From: Phlebiopsis flavidoalba
Taxonomy: Eukaryota > Basidiomycota > Agaricomycetes > Polyporales > Phanerochaetaceae
DNA: 64,000 bases
Direction: 5' to 3'
NCBI GenBank assembly: GCA_035772785.1
Contig: JAOCPU010000042.1
Location: forward strand, 245,725-309,724
Shown here: positions 1 to 11,425 of the stretch, one piece after another
How positions within the stretch are numbered: position 1 is the stretch's first letter
Layout of the letters: each line of letters opens with the position of its first letter
The notes under the pieces: generated by a model
Database searches by the model: none
Seen by the model: only the letters and a program-made list of their open reading frames with translations
What the model was told of the DNA's origin: nothing
Position numbers and translations under genes: made by a program

Positions 1-1039
1 ACATCCGCCGTGCCGATAAATGCTGATCGTGTCACAGGACTCCGCATTTAGGTCGAGCACCTTGCTTTATATGACCATAAATGTGTTCAGTGTAATGGTT
101 GCTCATGCTTTCATGGACTTGAGCGTCGCGCCTGATTGGGGGGGGGGTTTTTAATTCTCGCAATTGTCAGTGCCCTCCGTTATCTTCTTCAATGATGGTT
201 CATTGACTTTTCTGCCACAGAGCTTGTCACGCTTTGAATACTTTATGCACATCTGATCTCTGCGCGGTCAATACCCTTTCACAACTCGGTCTCCGACAAT
301 TATATGCACAACGCGTTTCCCGTCTCCCCGCTTCATCTCGGTCTGTTCCTCGTCGCTTCATTTGGTCCACGGCACCCATTCTCCTGGCATCCTCCATGCA
401 TGTGTCGTGCGAACGCGTGTTATATATGCCCCGTGAGGGTGGCCGCAATATGACCTTCTCCGGGCCTATCATTTCCATCTAGGGTCTGATACTTGGAAGA
501 AGTCATAACTTGGCGTGAGCGTGTTTCCCTCATACCTCAAAAGAGGTGCCGCGCTGATCATGTCTCCTTGGAACCAGTGTCCCGCGGAGACCAACACAAT
601 TCCCACTACCATTTTTACCATCTGACCAAGTTCAGAAGACGCGTTCTCGACAGGGGATGCATCGGTTTTTTTGCGCTCGGTCCAATGCTGGCTAAAACTT
701 TGGATATTATTGGGCTTTGGCCTTGTTTTTCCAGTTTCAAGCGCAACAGCGCATGCGTCTCTCGACTTTGTCCTACTGGGCGGGAGACTCTCAGGCCAAT
801 GGGTCTCCGCGCCACTAGTGGCATGGAGCTTCCTGGGACACGACAAGCTAAGACTACAAAAAAGGTATCATTTGACGGCGGCGGGACGTGTTCCATTCCT
901 CGAAAACACGTTGGACCCAGAGGCTGTACAGCGCACCCCTGGGAGTCCAGCGGGCCTTCACCTCAACTCTTCCTCATACCACGACCTCACTCGGTTTACC
1001 CACCTACTGCTATCGTAAACTGTCTCTTCAGCGAGAACT
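1..1039. other. Upstream intergenic stretch
   Basis: No open frame here resembles a known protein, and the overlapping open frames on both strands lack codon coherence. A run of G (about 138-147) and mixed-composition DNA are all that stand out. A plus-strand frame around 671-1,018 begins with a hydrophobic stretch and could be a fragment of a secreted or membrane protein, but nothing recognisable follows it. The stretch serves at least partly as the 5' region of the gene that starts at 1,040. Confidence 0.4.
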
Positions 1040-3010
1040 ATGTCTCACAGACAGATGAAAGTCGAGGTATGCTCTGCTGCAGATAACAATCAATAACTAC
1101 TCATCGGAGAACAGAAAGATCCTGAACGCGTGGAGATCGTCAATCCCTCCGGATTGCGATGGCAGCCCATCGCGAAATCGCTCCAAGACATAGACGAGGA
1201 GAAGATTCGACAGGCTAAAGAGGATGTGGATACCCTGCTCGTGTTTGTGAGTGGCTAATAAATCGTGTGACTATGAACCGCAGCAACTTATCTCATCCCA
1301 AGTCCGGATTATTTTCGGCCGTGCTTTCTGCGTTTCTTGTTGAATCATACCAAAGGCTACTTCCGGACAAGCAAGACGAGATGATTTTCTTACTTCGCAC
1401 CATCGCAAACCAGAATTATGCGGTGTCCCCTGGATTTCTCAACGTCACATCTCCCATTCTATCTGATGAGCCGTTTGAGGTTCCCGAATGGGCCCTGCGG
1501 CGTCAATGGGTTATGGTTCGCAAGTCTTATTGTTAGCCTGGCTACAGCGTCTCTCGGAATGCTCGTCAAGTCGTGGCTGCGCGAGTATCTTGCTCAGGAT
1601 ACCGAAGCCCCCAAGGAACTTTGCGTATTCGCTTTTATCGCGAACCAGCAATGAAGCGGTGGCAGGTCTTCGAAATTGTCTACTTTCTTCCTATTTTTCT
1701 GCAAATTGCTCTCGGTCTCTTCTTCAGCTGGTATCTGTTCTTCACTGCATTCGTGGAGAGGCGTGTCGGCCTCGCCAGCCTCCCATTGGTTCTTGCTTGG
1801 GCATTTTTCTTACTTTTGACCATCCTTGGTCCTCTTCTATCTCCTCGATGCCCATTCAAGGTTCATGCGTTTCAAGAACACGCTGAAACTTGGGCGCATG
1901 GTTCTCCGCGGAACGCGCCGTGTGTTGAAACGCACTGGAGCGATTCACGCACCGATTTACGCGCTGCAAATTGTGTGCGCCATAGTCTTTCGCGGAACAC
2001 AACGTGCGTTGACGCAGGGCGGTACGTCTGGACAAGACGCGAACTTGGAATCTCAATCCGTGCACGGCGGCTCTCCCGCCGTCAGCACAGGGTCCGAGTC
2101 CGCGGACGAGGGCGACCGATTTAGCAATGATCTCTATGAAGAAGAAGACCGCGTCATTTGCCAGCGACAAGTACGCGACGTCGAGGTACTCATTGCCGCA
2201 GATCTTGTCATAGCCGACGATAATCTCATCGATGCTATGGGCGAGGTCATTAAACAAAGACGCGGTGACCGTATTCTCGAGTCGATCTATTTTGTCAGAA
2301 GCCTGGTCAGACACCGCGGCGGGCTGATCTCGAAGGCCATCATGGCACATAGACAACAGGGTCACTATAACTAGACCTTCAAAAGGCTTATCTCGACGGT
2401 CCTTTCTTATTTACCCGAGCTCATCAAAAAGCTCTCCGCTAACGATACCGATACTGCGCAGAGATGCTTTCTTTCCCGATCTCCAAATGCTTTCTAAGCG
2501 AGCCTATTTTGTCGCTTGTGGATATCCTTGCTGACGCTGTCACCCTACCAACTACAGGCAAATTGGTTGATGCATATAACGAGGGTCGAGATCACTGCGC
2601 GGGACAGAGTCTCCAATTCCGCCCTGGAAACTCCCAATGAGTTGCCCATCGACGATCGTCACGGTCAGCGTCAAAACAAATGCCAGCAATTCAGACGAGG
2701 CAAGAGATCAACAGGACACATTGTGGACACAACAAGCCTGTCTACTTCTGCTCGCGGAGTCAACTCACGCGCGTAGTGCAAGACTCGATGATTTTGTTGT
2801 TGAGTCACTATGCAGAACTCTGGGTGGCCCTGGTACAAGACCCCGAGACAGCTATTCATTCTGTTCTACGCATCATTGAGCGTCGGCTTTCGACCATCGG
2901 CGAACAGGCTGACGTAGAGGGGATTCGAAATCTTTTGGCGAGATCTCGAACAGTGCATACCTAAGGTTGATGACAACGACTGTAGACGCAATGAAGGGCC
3001 TGCACCGTAA
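1040..3010 (+). CDS. DUF6535-domain membrane protein (intron-containing, frameshifted)
   Basis: This looks like a member of the DUF6535 family, membrane proteins of unknown function expanded in agaricomycete fungi. The start at 1,040 gives a short first exon, and two introns with clear GT-AG ends (about 1,066-1,114 and 1,246-1,283) join it to the body. The recognisable part runs from a segment containing GLFSAVLSAFLVESYQ (near 1,310) through WFASLIVSLATASLGMLVKS (1,510-1,575) to WLREYLAQDTEAPKE and KRWQVFEIVYFLPIFLQIAL (1,660-1,720). At least three or four hydrophobic membrane segments precede LLSPRCPF (about 1,840), the usual end of the domain. The C-terminal region (1,860-3,010) is soluble and unrecognised. 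The reading frame shifts several times (near 1,490, 1,570, 1,720 and 2,400). I attribute this mainly to indels, although a decayed copy is possible. The stop at 3,008 is my best reading of the last frame. Confidence 0.7.
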
Positions 3011-3249
3011 GCTGAGTTCTTACCAGGTAGAACGTGCCGGAATCGACGTCTTAAAACAAGTGGAATTGTAATATGCGACAAGTGGGGATGCAGCCCTCAA
3101 GCACGCATCAATACGCAAGAAGTGGACACAGTACATCGAGTACGCATTAGTATGCAGAAAGCGGAAATGCTACATCGAGCACGCGCTGTGAGAATGTACC
3201 CGATGTTGGATCAAGCACGTGCTGTGATGCTTTTCTTATTCTACCCCCA

Positions 3250-3922
3250 ACTATGACATAAGCTCCATCGCGGATGATGACCTGGTCACAATTGTCTGCA
3301 GCTCCTTAATCGTGGACAAAGATGGGATTGCCTCTCGCTAGCCGGAGACTCGGACTGGGGGCCAATGGCATCGTTAAGTCAGTTTCGCGCGCCTGATTGA
3401 ACATCGTCTGGGAGATCGACTGGTTGAGCTAAACTCTCGTACCGCTCTTTTGGACTTGAGGGACTGGGAGCCGAGAGCCCTCAAAGCCTTAATTGGTGTT
3501 TTACTTTATGCTCTGGGCTCAGAAGGCTCTAGGGTAGTGGACGGCGGGCACGAGTGGCAAGCGAGGCAGCAGTATTGTTGGTATCCGACATGACCTATGA
3601 CTGGGACTCAAACATCTCTGATCTCGCGAGATTCTATTTTTATAGCCTGGATGAAAACACTGTTGAGATGCTTTGCGTAGCGATTGCCAATCAGAAAAAA
3701 AAAAAAAAAACAAATGAAGACCTACCAAGGTCATGCGAGATTGGGCGAATCAACGTCGTCGTGCAGGGTAGGGTGTTGGTCATGATATACCTAGTAAAGT
3801 CGTGTGCATTGCGTGTGCGACAGAAGAAGGGAATGGCTCGATTCGTGCGGCGAGAGATATGGTATCAACTAGAACATATCGCACGCACGCCTCTTGTAGC
3901 CGATAAAGCCAAGGTATTGTGA
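3250..3922 (+). CDS. Possible C-terminal continuation of the DUF6535 gene or a remnant of a second copy
   Basis: Broken plus-strand frames here read like protein rather than noise: DDDLVTIVCSSLIVDKDGIA near 3,270, RLGDRLVELNSRTALLDLRD near 3,410, SNISDLARFYFYSLDENTVE near 3,610, and a final frame ending at the stop at 3,920-3,922. No domain is recognised. The stretch follows the DUF6535 gene on the same strand after about 240 bp, and the C-terminal parts of such proteins are long and variable, so one gene spanning 1,040-3,922 is possible. A poly-A run (3,694-3,709) interrupts the frame. It may be an indel-prone homopolymer inside an exon or an intron. Confidence 0.35.
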
Positions 3923-5530
3923 GAAGGGTTGGAAAAAAACCCAACCCGCGACGCGGGTGACCCCGGGGGGAGGACGGGAGGCGACCCCTGCGGTGCCCTA
4001 CCATGAGCTTGGATCGGGGCCCGCCGGGCCGTGTGGCGCCCTGATCCGCGCAGAGCCACTTCAAGTTTGTGCACTGAGCAGACTGCAGACTCCTGTTCGA
4101 CCACCTCCATTCATGCCCTTTACCCAAGGCTGTTATCCCCAGCCGCCGACGCTATTGGCTACGGCCACCCCGCTGTCTCCTTTGGAGCACAAGCCGATGG
4201 GGAAGCCTGCTGAGGGGGCCCATATATAGAGGCCATCGACGCGCTCGCCGCTGTCCTGAGTTGTCTTTCCCCCCCGACTACCACCACCACCGCCACCCTC
4301 CCGTCCCACCTTAGAGTCCTTTCTCTTTCCTCGACCCTTAAGTCTCTTTGCTTTCCTTACTCGCCCTACTCCACTTGAGTGCAGACCACTTGACTACTCA
4401 TGCCCGACCCGGCCGATCCTTCACGGGAAACACTCCTCTGTCGACACCACCTGTCGGATAAGACCCCCAGTGGTGTTTAGGTACGCATCGTTTCGCTGCC
4501 AGGGTCCCCGTCAGAACATTGATCCGTGAGTGGTATGTGGTTTCAATCATGGTATTTATATGCGACATGTACGAGAGTGGCTTTCTGGTCCTCTTTGGTA
4601 AGTCCTTTCCACTCCCTTTTACGCGCATATATGCAGCTCATTACTACACAATAGATGCTTCTGATTCCGGACCTATAGCTAGCACCTCGCATCGTCTAGT
4701 CTGTATGAGTGCGTATGCATACAATGCATGGCTACAGCACCACCAGGTTGCGCGACATGTGAGTGCCCCCCAAACACGCGACACTGCACAACTTCATGCT
4801 CCACGACCTCTCACGACTCGTCACGAAGACACGCTAGCAGCAGCCGAGGTTCATGATCAACACATGTCACGAGAACATATACACTATTGCGTAAGTTTGT
4901 ACTCACTTGCAACCACACTCTCAGCTCATGAATGCTTGTTCAATGGGTTGCCGACTGGTCTGCCACACTACTTCGGGAGTCTATGTATTTATTGCATGTA
5001 TTTAGCAACAGTATTTAATAGACTTTCAATATATTTTGTGTTTCCAACTATTAACCCGGTGTGATGACCTCATTAGTGCGAGAATGAAACAAATATCATT
5101 ATCATGGTCGGCCGGGTATATCTAATAAAGTCTCGCTATACCTTGCTTGCCGCGCACGATAATGATTGTTCTGCATTGTCGCGCACGATGGAGTTGATCT
5201 TGCGCGGCTGTATTAGATTACCATTCCTAAGATTAACTCTAGTCCTGCCTTGCACGGTTGAGTTGACCTCGCAAGTAGGTCTTTGATCTTGCTAGATCTG
5301 GCAAGGTCTACTTTCTGTTTTTTTTTCTGATGTGAGAGAGCAGATCTACTTCCGCAGCTCCAGAATATCATTTACCATGAATCTCCTTAAATATCGCTTC
5401 CACTTGAACATGAGAGAAGTCGCAGTATAGCCTCGAGTTTGAACCTCGCAAATAACATCTACAATATGCTCTCGTCAATTGCTTTTTTTTTTTACTGTAG
5501 CTCTTCTGAGCGACAAAGACAACCGCCATC
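3923..5530. other. Intergenic region with a TATA-bearing promoter-like segment
   Basis: No protein is recognised. The left end holds two adjacent short inverted repeats (GGGTTGG with CCAACCC, and CCCGCG with CGCGGG; about 3,925-3,958). A GC-rich stretch leads to a strong TATA box (CATATATAGA at 4,221-4,230), followed by a long pyrimidine-rich leader (4,255-4,400). This arrangement resembles the promoter/R region of a fungal LTR, and the block could be a solo LTR. I could not find matching ends or a target-site duplication, so I do not call one. The right part (4,500-5,500) is AT-richer, with a poly-T run near 5,485. Confidence 0.35.
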
Positions 5531-7495
5531 ATGCCTCAAAACAAGACCAGGAGCTCGCTTGTAAACTACTATTCGCAACGTTGGAGCGGTTCTGGCTCGC
5601 TTCCGGAGCCTAGAGTAAACGCTGATTTGATAGAGATTGTATGTGACGCTATCAGTGGTTTTCTCAACTCCCCCCTTCTACTGCTGTTCAGTATATTTTT
5701 GCAATAATCGGTCGTCAGATTGGTCGCCAGGATTTTACAGGTCTCAGAGGCCGATGACTCGAAGTCAGAGTCTTCATCCCATATTGACGAGCCAGTGATC
5801 GAAGCGGCCGAGTCATCTATGGCAACTTCATGGATATGTATAAACTCCGAGAAACCGACTATGCAGCCATCACTGCCTTGGTGGGAGATGTGGTTCTGAA
5901 GAACTATGGGCGATGCCTCGTCTCATACAGCCCTACATGGCTGGAACATACTGCGCGTATTCTTTCTTCCGATTCATCTTTCAAATCTGCCAGACAAAGC
6001 AGTCTTTGCGCTCAGAAAACTGTTTGGATGATAGAAACTCGCTCGAATACTCTGGTCTCGCCCTTGCAGATCTGATTACCCCAACGATTGGCTGCAACAA
6101 GTTCCTCGTCTACGGCTTCCTTGACCAAGAAGATGAAACAAGTATTCGATGACAGCGCGTCAAAAGTCCCCCACAACTATCTCCGGAACACTGAGGATGT
6201 ACGCACGATTCATCTCCGCGATAGAGAACTCTGAAGACTTCGATACTAGTCTTGAGACACTACCAACACCTCGTAAAATCAGGCGTCGGCTCGCTCAAAC
6301 ATGATCGCTCCAAGTCAATTGCATCCGACCTCGTGGATCTGCTATGCGCTGTGCTTTTGTGAAGAAAGACATTGAAAGCTCCAAACTCAGAGACGGAGCT
6401 CCTGAATGTTTCACCTTCATTATTGGTTACAAAATGACATTTGGTCCAATGGATGATGACGCTTTGGCCATTTTCTCCGCAGCATGGAAGGATAAAACTT
6501 GGAGTAGCCTGGTTTTGGGCAATATACGCCCTTTGGGATTCCTTCACCCCCATTCATTCCCTCTGTATATGCGTCTGCTCGAAAAATGATACAAGAGGTA
6601 TTCAAACGAGCCAAACCCAATAGTGAGTATTGCTCGTATTGTATCTTATAATTCTTGTCGTTGCTCATTTAAGTGCGCTCAGCTCGACAAACAATGATTG
6701 ATATGTCAAGGAATACAATGAGACAGGTCGCTGGTGGCAAGTACCAATATGGCACCATATTCGTCACACAATTTTGCGAGCTGCACTTGGAGTTGTACAA
6801 GCTCCGCAACGAAGAACCTGCTCCAGATGATCTGAAGCCTGGGCCCAAGAAGCAGCTGAATGCTTCCTCCGCGAAGGAGACCCTCGTCACCACAAGGCAG
6901 CCTAGCGTCTATTGACTGGTACTCACTTTGGGAACAAGTCGCGCTCGTGCTCTCAAAGCCTACCTAAGAGAGACCTACGGCTTGGAGGAGGACTCGGATG
7001 AGATCAGTGAATCCTCTTATGTTGATGACGACGTCAAGAAAATAGACGAGTCATCGGCTGCGAAATGTCTTGACATGATAAGCACGCTGGACAACGTGGA
7101 CAACGTTTTGGCAAGCGAAAAGGCCAGGACAATTCCTTGTTCCCCAAGGCACTCCGCATCACCCTACAGAAATTTGTTCCTGTAAGCCGACGGCGGTCTT
7201 CACTATCAGCTGAGTCAGCGCAAGCCAATATTCCTACAACAAATCAAGCGGAGGATAGTTCGGCGGTCGGTAGTGGAGTAGAAGTTCGGCTCGATGGAGA
7301 CGCCTCTGGGATGAGTGGGGTTCCAGCTTCAAACAGGGACCTAGTTTCCTCCGACAGCCCGTCTGGTGGTCCAAATCCGCTTCAAGCTCAAGAGGTGGCT
7401 GATGCGATGCCCAGTGCTCAGTTGAGATCACCAAACGGTTCTTTGCAAGAGAGACCTGAGCAAGATGATACACACAGTGAGCAGTTCGTTTTATA
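5531..7495 (+). CDS. Unrecognised fungal gene with introns
   Basis: I do not recognise the family. The start at 5,531 follows a good context (GCCATC-ATG) and opens a 37-codon exon rich in Ser and basic residues. An intron with GTATGT donor follows at about 5,640. The next exon is acidic and serine-rich (about 5,748-5,830). It is followed by a globular-looking segment (MDMYKLRETDYAAITALVGD from 5,830, then frames to about 6,150), a segment around 6,430-6,590, and another intron before 6,680. The C-terminal part is charged and low in complexity (GLEEDSDEISESSYVDDDVK, near 6,980-7,040) and ends in a Ser/Pro/Gln-rich tail at the stop near 7,493. Frame changes near 5,900, 6,160, 6,915 and 7,180 need either indel correction or more introns. 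It could be a lineage-specific nuclear or regulatory protein, but that rests only on composition. Confidence 0.4.
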
Positions 7496-9767
7496 AATAA
7501 AATAAAATAAAAAACTCACCGTGACCTAAGACGTATTATATCGCCCTCCCAACGCAGGAACCGTACGAGACCAAGCTCACGAGGCCGAGGCGGCAGCCAC
7601 GGCAGATGAAGCGGTTGCACAGACACATGTCGAGCAAGATGCGCTCGCTACAGTCCGCGTGAGCCAGGAACATGATGAGTAAAGTTCGCCGGATCGCTGG
7701 AAATGGATGCAGTGAACGGACCCCAGGTTTCGTGCTCTCGCTTTTCGCTATAGTGGACAACTCACGTTGCATATTGTATCCCACCTGGGCCTGCCGTTCA
7801 TGCGATGCTGAATTTTTAGCTACGAAAAACCTTGTAATCACCGGATATCCACGCAGAATTTATGAGAATGAGAATGAGCAGTACTCACTTAGCATAACGC
7901 ACATTACTACTTGACGGCCTGGCAGTCGGCGGACTTACATTAACGTTATGGGCTAGGCGTAGCCGCATAATGAGTCCATGCGTGCGCTTGCGCACATCCT
8001 TTGCTCGTCCTGCTCGGCCAAGAGGTGGTACAAGTATTTGCTGTCACGTTCACAAAAGCCATTGTATCACCGCAATACCAAGCGGACGCCACAGCTCTAA
8101 CAAAGCAAGTTTATCACTAATCCACGATCATACGCAAGTCACTTACACGACTCACTACAAAGCCATTCTTTGACAGCTTACTGCCGCATTTTACTCAACT
8201 CAACCCCATGGTGGTCCGTGTGCGTACGCCACCACTATCGTTTTCGCCATTGGCTATGACTGACCGCTGGATTTCTAGGTCATTTAACGGCGATTATTAA
8301 GGCATCCTATTTGCGATTAACACGAGAGTACTTAGCTTGAATGGTGGAATGAATCAATGGCTCTGCAAAAAAGGTAACTACACTGTGGGTTTCACTCAAG
8401 AAGAATCGGGCCTACGTACCTCTCAATGTCGTTGGTGTTATAATCGAGCAGCTGGTTTTTTTTGCCGTCTTTCCACCCCTTTCGCGACCTCAGCTTTTCG
8501 TCCCGCTACCGCCTTCCGTGGATGCCTGCAGGTGCCCCGCGTGTAAGAAGAATCAAAGATGGCTTCCTCAATTTACACCGGCTCTTACTTGCGCAGACGT
8601 ATTCAAAACCAACTCCAACGTTCGATGATCTATTCGCCTTGTCCATGGAAAGCCAGACCTCGTTGTGTAGATATGCCAAACATCTGCAAATTCAAAGTCA
8701 TACGAGTTTCAATCCAGAGCTTCTTCAGGAAGGTCATCGCGGCCGCCGGCTTGGGGTAGCAGGGAGGGTAACTGAAGAAGATTGTGTCACGTTTGATCTA
8801 CACGTGTTTTCTCAACTCACGCGCCATCCGCCTTATCGATATTGCAGGCATTCGCACCAGAGCTCTTACGTCTCTGTACAGTAGCATTGCATTTCATTCA
8901 GCTAGACTTTGGTAGGATATTTGAACAGCAAACCGCGAGATTTCAATCTGAGTGCACTGACCAGAACGAATAAGTCAAATGGAAATTAGAAGCAGGAATT
9001 TGCCAAGCATTCTCTCAGAGACCAGTCCGCAGAATTATAGTATCCATTCAGCATAACGTCTAAAAACCAGAAAGCGTCGCGGCAATGACTAGACGATATT
9101 CGTGGCAAAAGAGGAGAGCGAAAGGACGACTGTCACGCTGTGTCGCGAAACGTCACATTACGCGCGTGACGCGGCACAAGTCACCGGTCACATCCAGGGG
9201 GGGGTGCACGCGCGCAAGCGCTGATATCACCTTGGGTGGGGGGGGGGGTAACGACCCCACGTGACCTGGACCCCAGCCATCTCATGCTTCACGGTGGCTG
9301 CGTGCTGCACTGTCCTGCTAATACCATGCTTCTGCTGGCTCAATTCTACGCTAGTATGAGAGCCTTACATACGAAGATTCATGTACAGCCACACAGAGGC
9401 TCAGAACATGTCGCTGGACCGAAAGCAAGCACACGAGGTCCCGCTGATCTTGGGCGTTTTTTCTACAGGCGCTAACTACTAAGGTGATTTCCTCGATTGC
9501 TCGGGCGCTGGCCCCCTGGTCACATCACACTAGAGTACCATTGCCGCGTGACTCGCGTCGAGCTCCACCAGCCAATGTCATCGTCGCGTTGAAACTTGAC
9601 CCTAGGCTGCCGCCCTCGTCGCTCTGCGATCTGATCCCACTCTGTACGCATTTGGTGGTGTTTTCCGACGTCATGTCAGATTTTCCTAGCTGGGCAGGTA
9701 TATAAGTTAGTTGTCGGGGCAAGAGGTTCAAAATCCTCCGCTGACATTCCCCCACACCACATCCACC
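7496..9767. other. Intergenic region, including GC-rich promoter-proximal repeats
   Basis: No convincing gene. After an A/T microsatellite (TAAAATAAAA, near 7,497-7,512), short coding-like frames appear (7,550-7,670 and 8,460-8,880 plus) but do not connect into a recognisable protein. Two long G runs (about 9,197-9,204 and 9,236-9,249) and a cluster of CGCGTGACGCG-type words (about 9,130-9,190) lie upstream of the alcohol dehydrogenase gene. The related words recur upstream of two other loci in this window. Confidence 0.4.
9699..9706 (+). promoter_or_regulatory. TATA box of the alcohol dehydrogenase gene
   Basis: TATATAAG lies about 65 bp upstream of the start codon at 9,768, a normal spacing for a basidiomycete promoter with a short leader. 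Confidence 0.5.
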
Positions 9768-11075
9768 ATGTCCCGAAATCTGGCTCGAGTTCAAGGGCTA
9801 TGCCCTCGTTTGGCGTTGAGTATTGTCCTATGTTCTTTACCATGTTCTCGACGATGACAGCGCACAGATCCCAAGAACCTTCACCGACCTGCATGTCAAA
9901 ACCTTCCAGCCGAAAACCTTCGAGCAAAAAACCGACGTCGAAATCGCCATCACCCACTGCGGCGTGTGTGGCTCAGACGTGCTACACAATAGGGCTCAAG
10001 CTCCAGGGCTGGGGTGTAAAGCAAGCTGCCTCTGGTCCGTCGGACACGAGATCGTTGTCGGCACAGGCCGTGCGCGTCGGCTCCGAGGTTAAAGACACAT
10101 CAGGAGGGATGACCGTGTCGGCGTCGGCGCGCAGATTTGGTAGCTGCATGGTAAGTGCGTCAATGCAAAGACGGATACGAGAACTATTGCCCGAAGCAAG
10201 TGGATACCTATGTTGAGTCCATCTTTGGTTCTAGTCTGGAACGACACTCATGGAAATGGTAGGGTAGAACGCCGAATATCCGGATGGCATTGTATCCCAG
10301 GGCGGGTACTCGACCGCTTATTATTCGCGCGCATCAAACAGTTTGTTTTCCCCATCCCCGATGCGATCGAGTCCAAGCACGCTGCGTCTATGCTTTGTGG
10401 TGGTCCTCACCGTCTACTCTCCCCTGAAGACCAACGGCTGCGGCCCTGGCAAGAAAGTCGGTATCGTTGGTATAGGCGGTCTTGGGCACTATGCGATCCT
10501 GTTCGCGAAGGCTCTTGGCGCCGAAACCTGGGCATTCACGCATTCGCAGAGCAAGATTGAGACGCGAAGAAGCTCGGCGCTGACCACGTCGTCGACACGA
10601 ACGACAAGGTGCGTTCATGCTCCGCTGGATGCCGTCCATCGAAGATTAACTGATGATATGACCATAGGACTTTTCGCCAAATCTCTCGCCGGCGCGCTCG
10701 ACCACCTCATCGTCACGACGATGGACGCGACCCCCCTCTCTGCCCATCAATGACTTCCTCAAGATGCTCTACGTCCACGGCCGGTTCATCAACGTCGGCA
10801 TCCCTGACATGGACAAGCCCCCTTCCACAATTGCACGCGTTCGACCTCGTTCCGAACGGCGCATACATCGGAGGCTCGCACGTCGGGAGCAAGGAAGAGT
10901 GTCTCGAGATGCTCAAGCTCGCCGCGGAGAAGGGCGTCAAGCCGTGGATACGGAGCTCCCGATGAAGGACGTGAAGAAGGCGATTGAGGGCGTTGGCGAG
11001 AACAAAGTCCGCTACCGGTACGTCCTCACGCAGGGACTTGGCCTGATAAGACGGTCTGGCATTATTCACCCTTAA
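9768..11075 (+). CDS. Zinc-dependent NADP(H) alcohol dehydrogenase, cinnamyl-alcohol-dehydrogenase/ADH6 type
   Basis: This encodes a medium-chain dehydrogenase/reductase that would interconvert aldehydes (for example aromatic or branched-chain) and alcohols in the cytosol, using NADP(H). The start CCACC-ATG at 9,768 is followed by FKGYA-type and TFEPKTF-type sequence. The catalytic zinc segment reads HCGVCGSDVLH (9,955-9,990), and a VGHEI segment (10,045) supplies the next zinc ligands. FPIPDAIESKHAASMLC (10,350) leads to the Rossmann core GPGKKVGIVGIGGLGHYAIL (10,445-10,500), whose GxGGxGH pattern is typical of the CAD/ADH6 group. Then come LGADHVVDTND, LKMLYVHGRFINVGIPDMDK and GGSHVGSKEECLEMLKLAAE, ending near VKPWI and the MKDVKKA segment. 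The order and total length (about 350-360 residues after joining) match the family. The frame is broken about eight times and at least one intron (near 10,150-10,210) is present. The last frame stops at 11,073. Confidence 0.85.
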
Positions 11076-11425
11076 TGTGCACGTGTGTACTTTTGTATGT
11101 GAACGGACTTGACAGTTATAGATGCGATGTGTAGCGATAGAAGGTTGTACCACCACCGAACTCTATAGAACCAGGATAGAATCATACACTTAGAGCGCCC
11201 TTGGACTGCATCTTATGTATCTTCGTATAGAATCAGCATGTTGATTGATATGTCTGACTGTCCTAGTTCCGGGGGCGAACTCGATCGAGCGAAACGATGG
11301 AGGGTGCGGAGACAAACCAACCGTGCGCTTTCAGGAGGGCTTGGTAAATCACGGCATTCTAACACCTGTCCCCCACCCACGCAATATGTAGCAGTCTATC
11401 GCATATGATGAAGAACCTCTATAGT

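Noticed and set aside
3919..5100. Solo LTR of a retrotransposon
   Set aside because: The TATA box and pyrimidine-rich leader are suggestive, but I could not find matching TG...CA ends with a target-site duplication or a second copy in the window.
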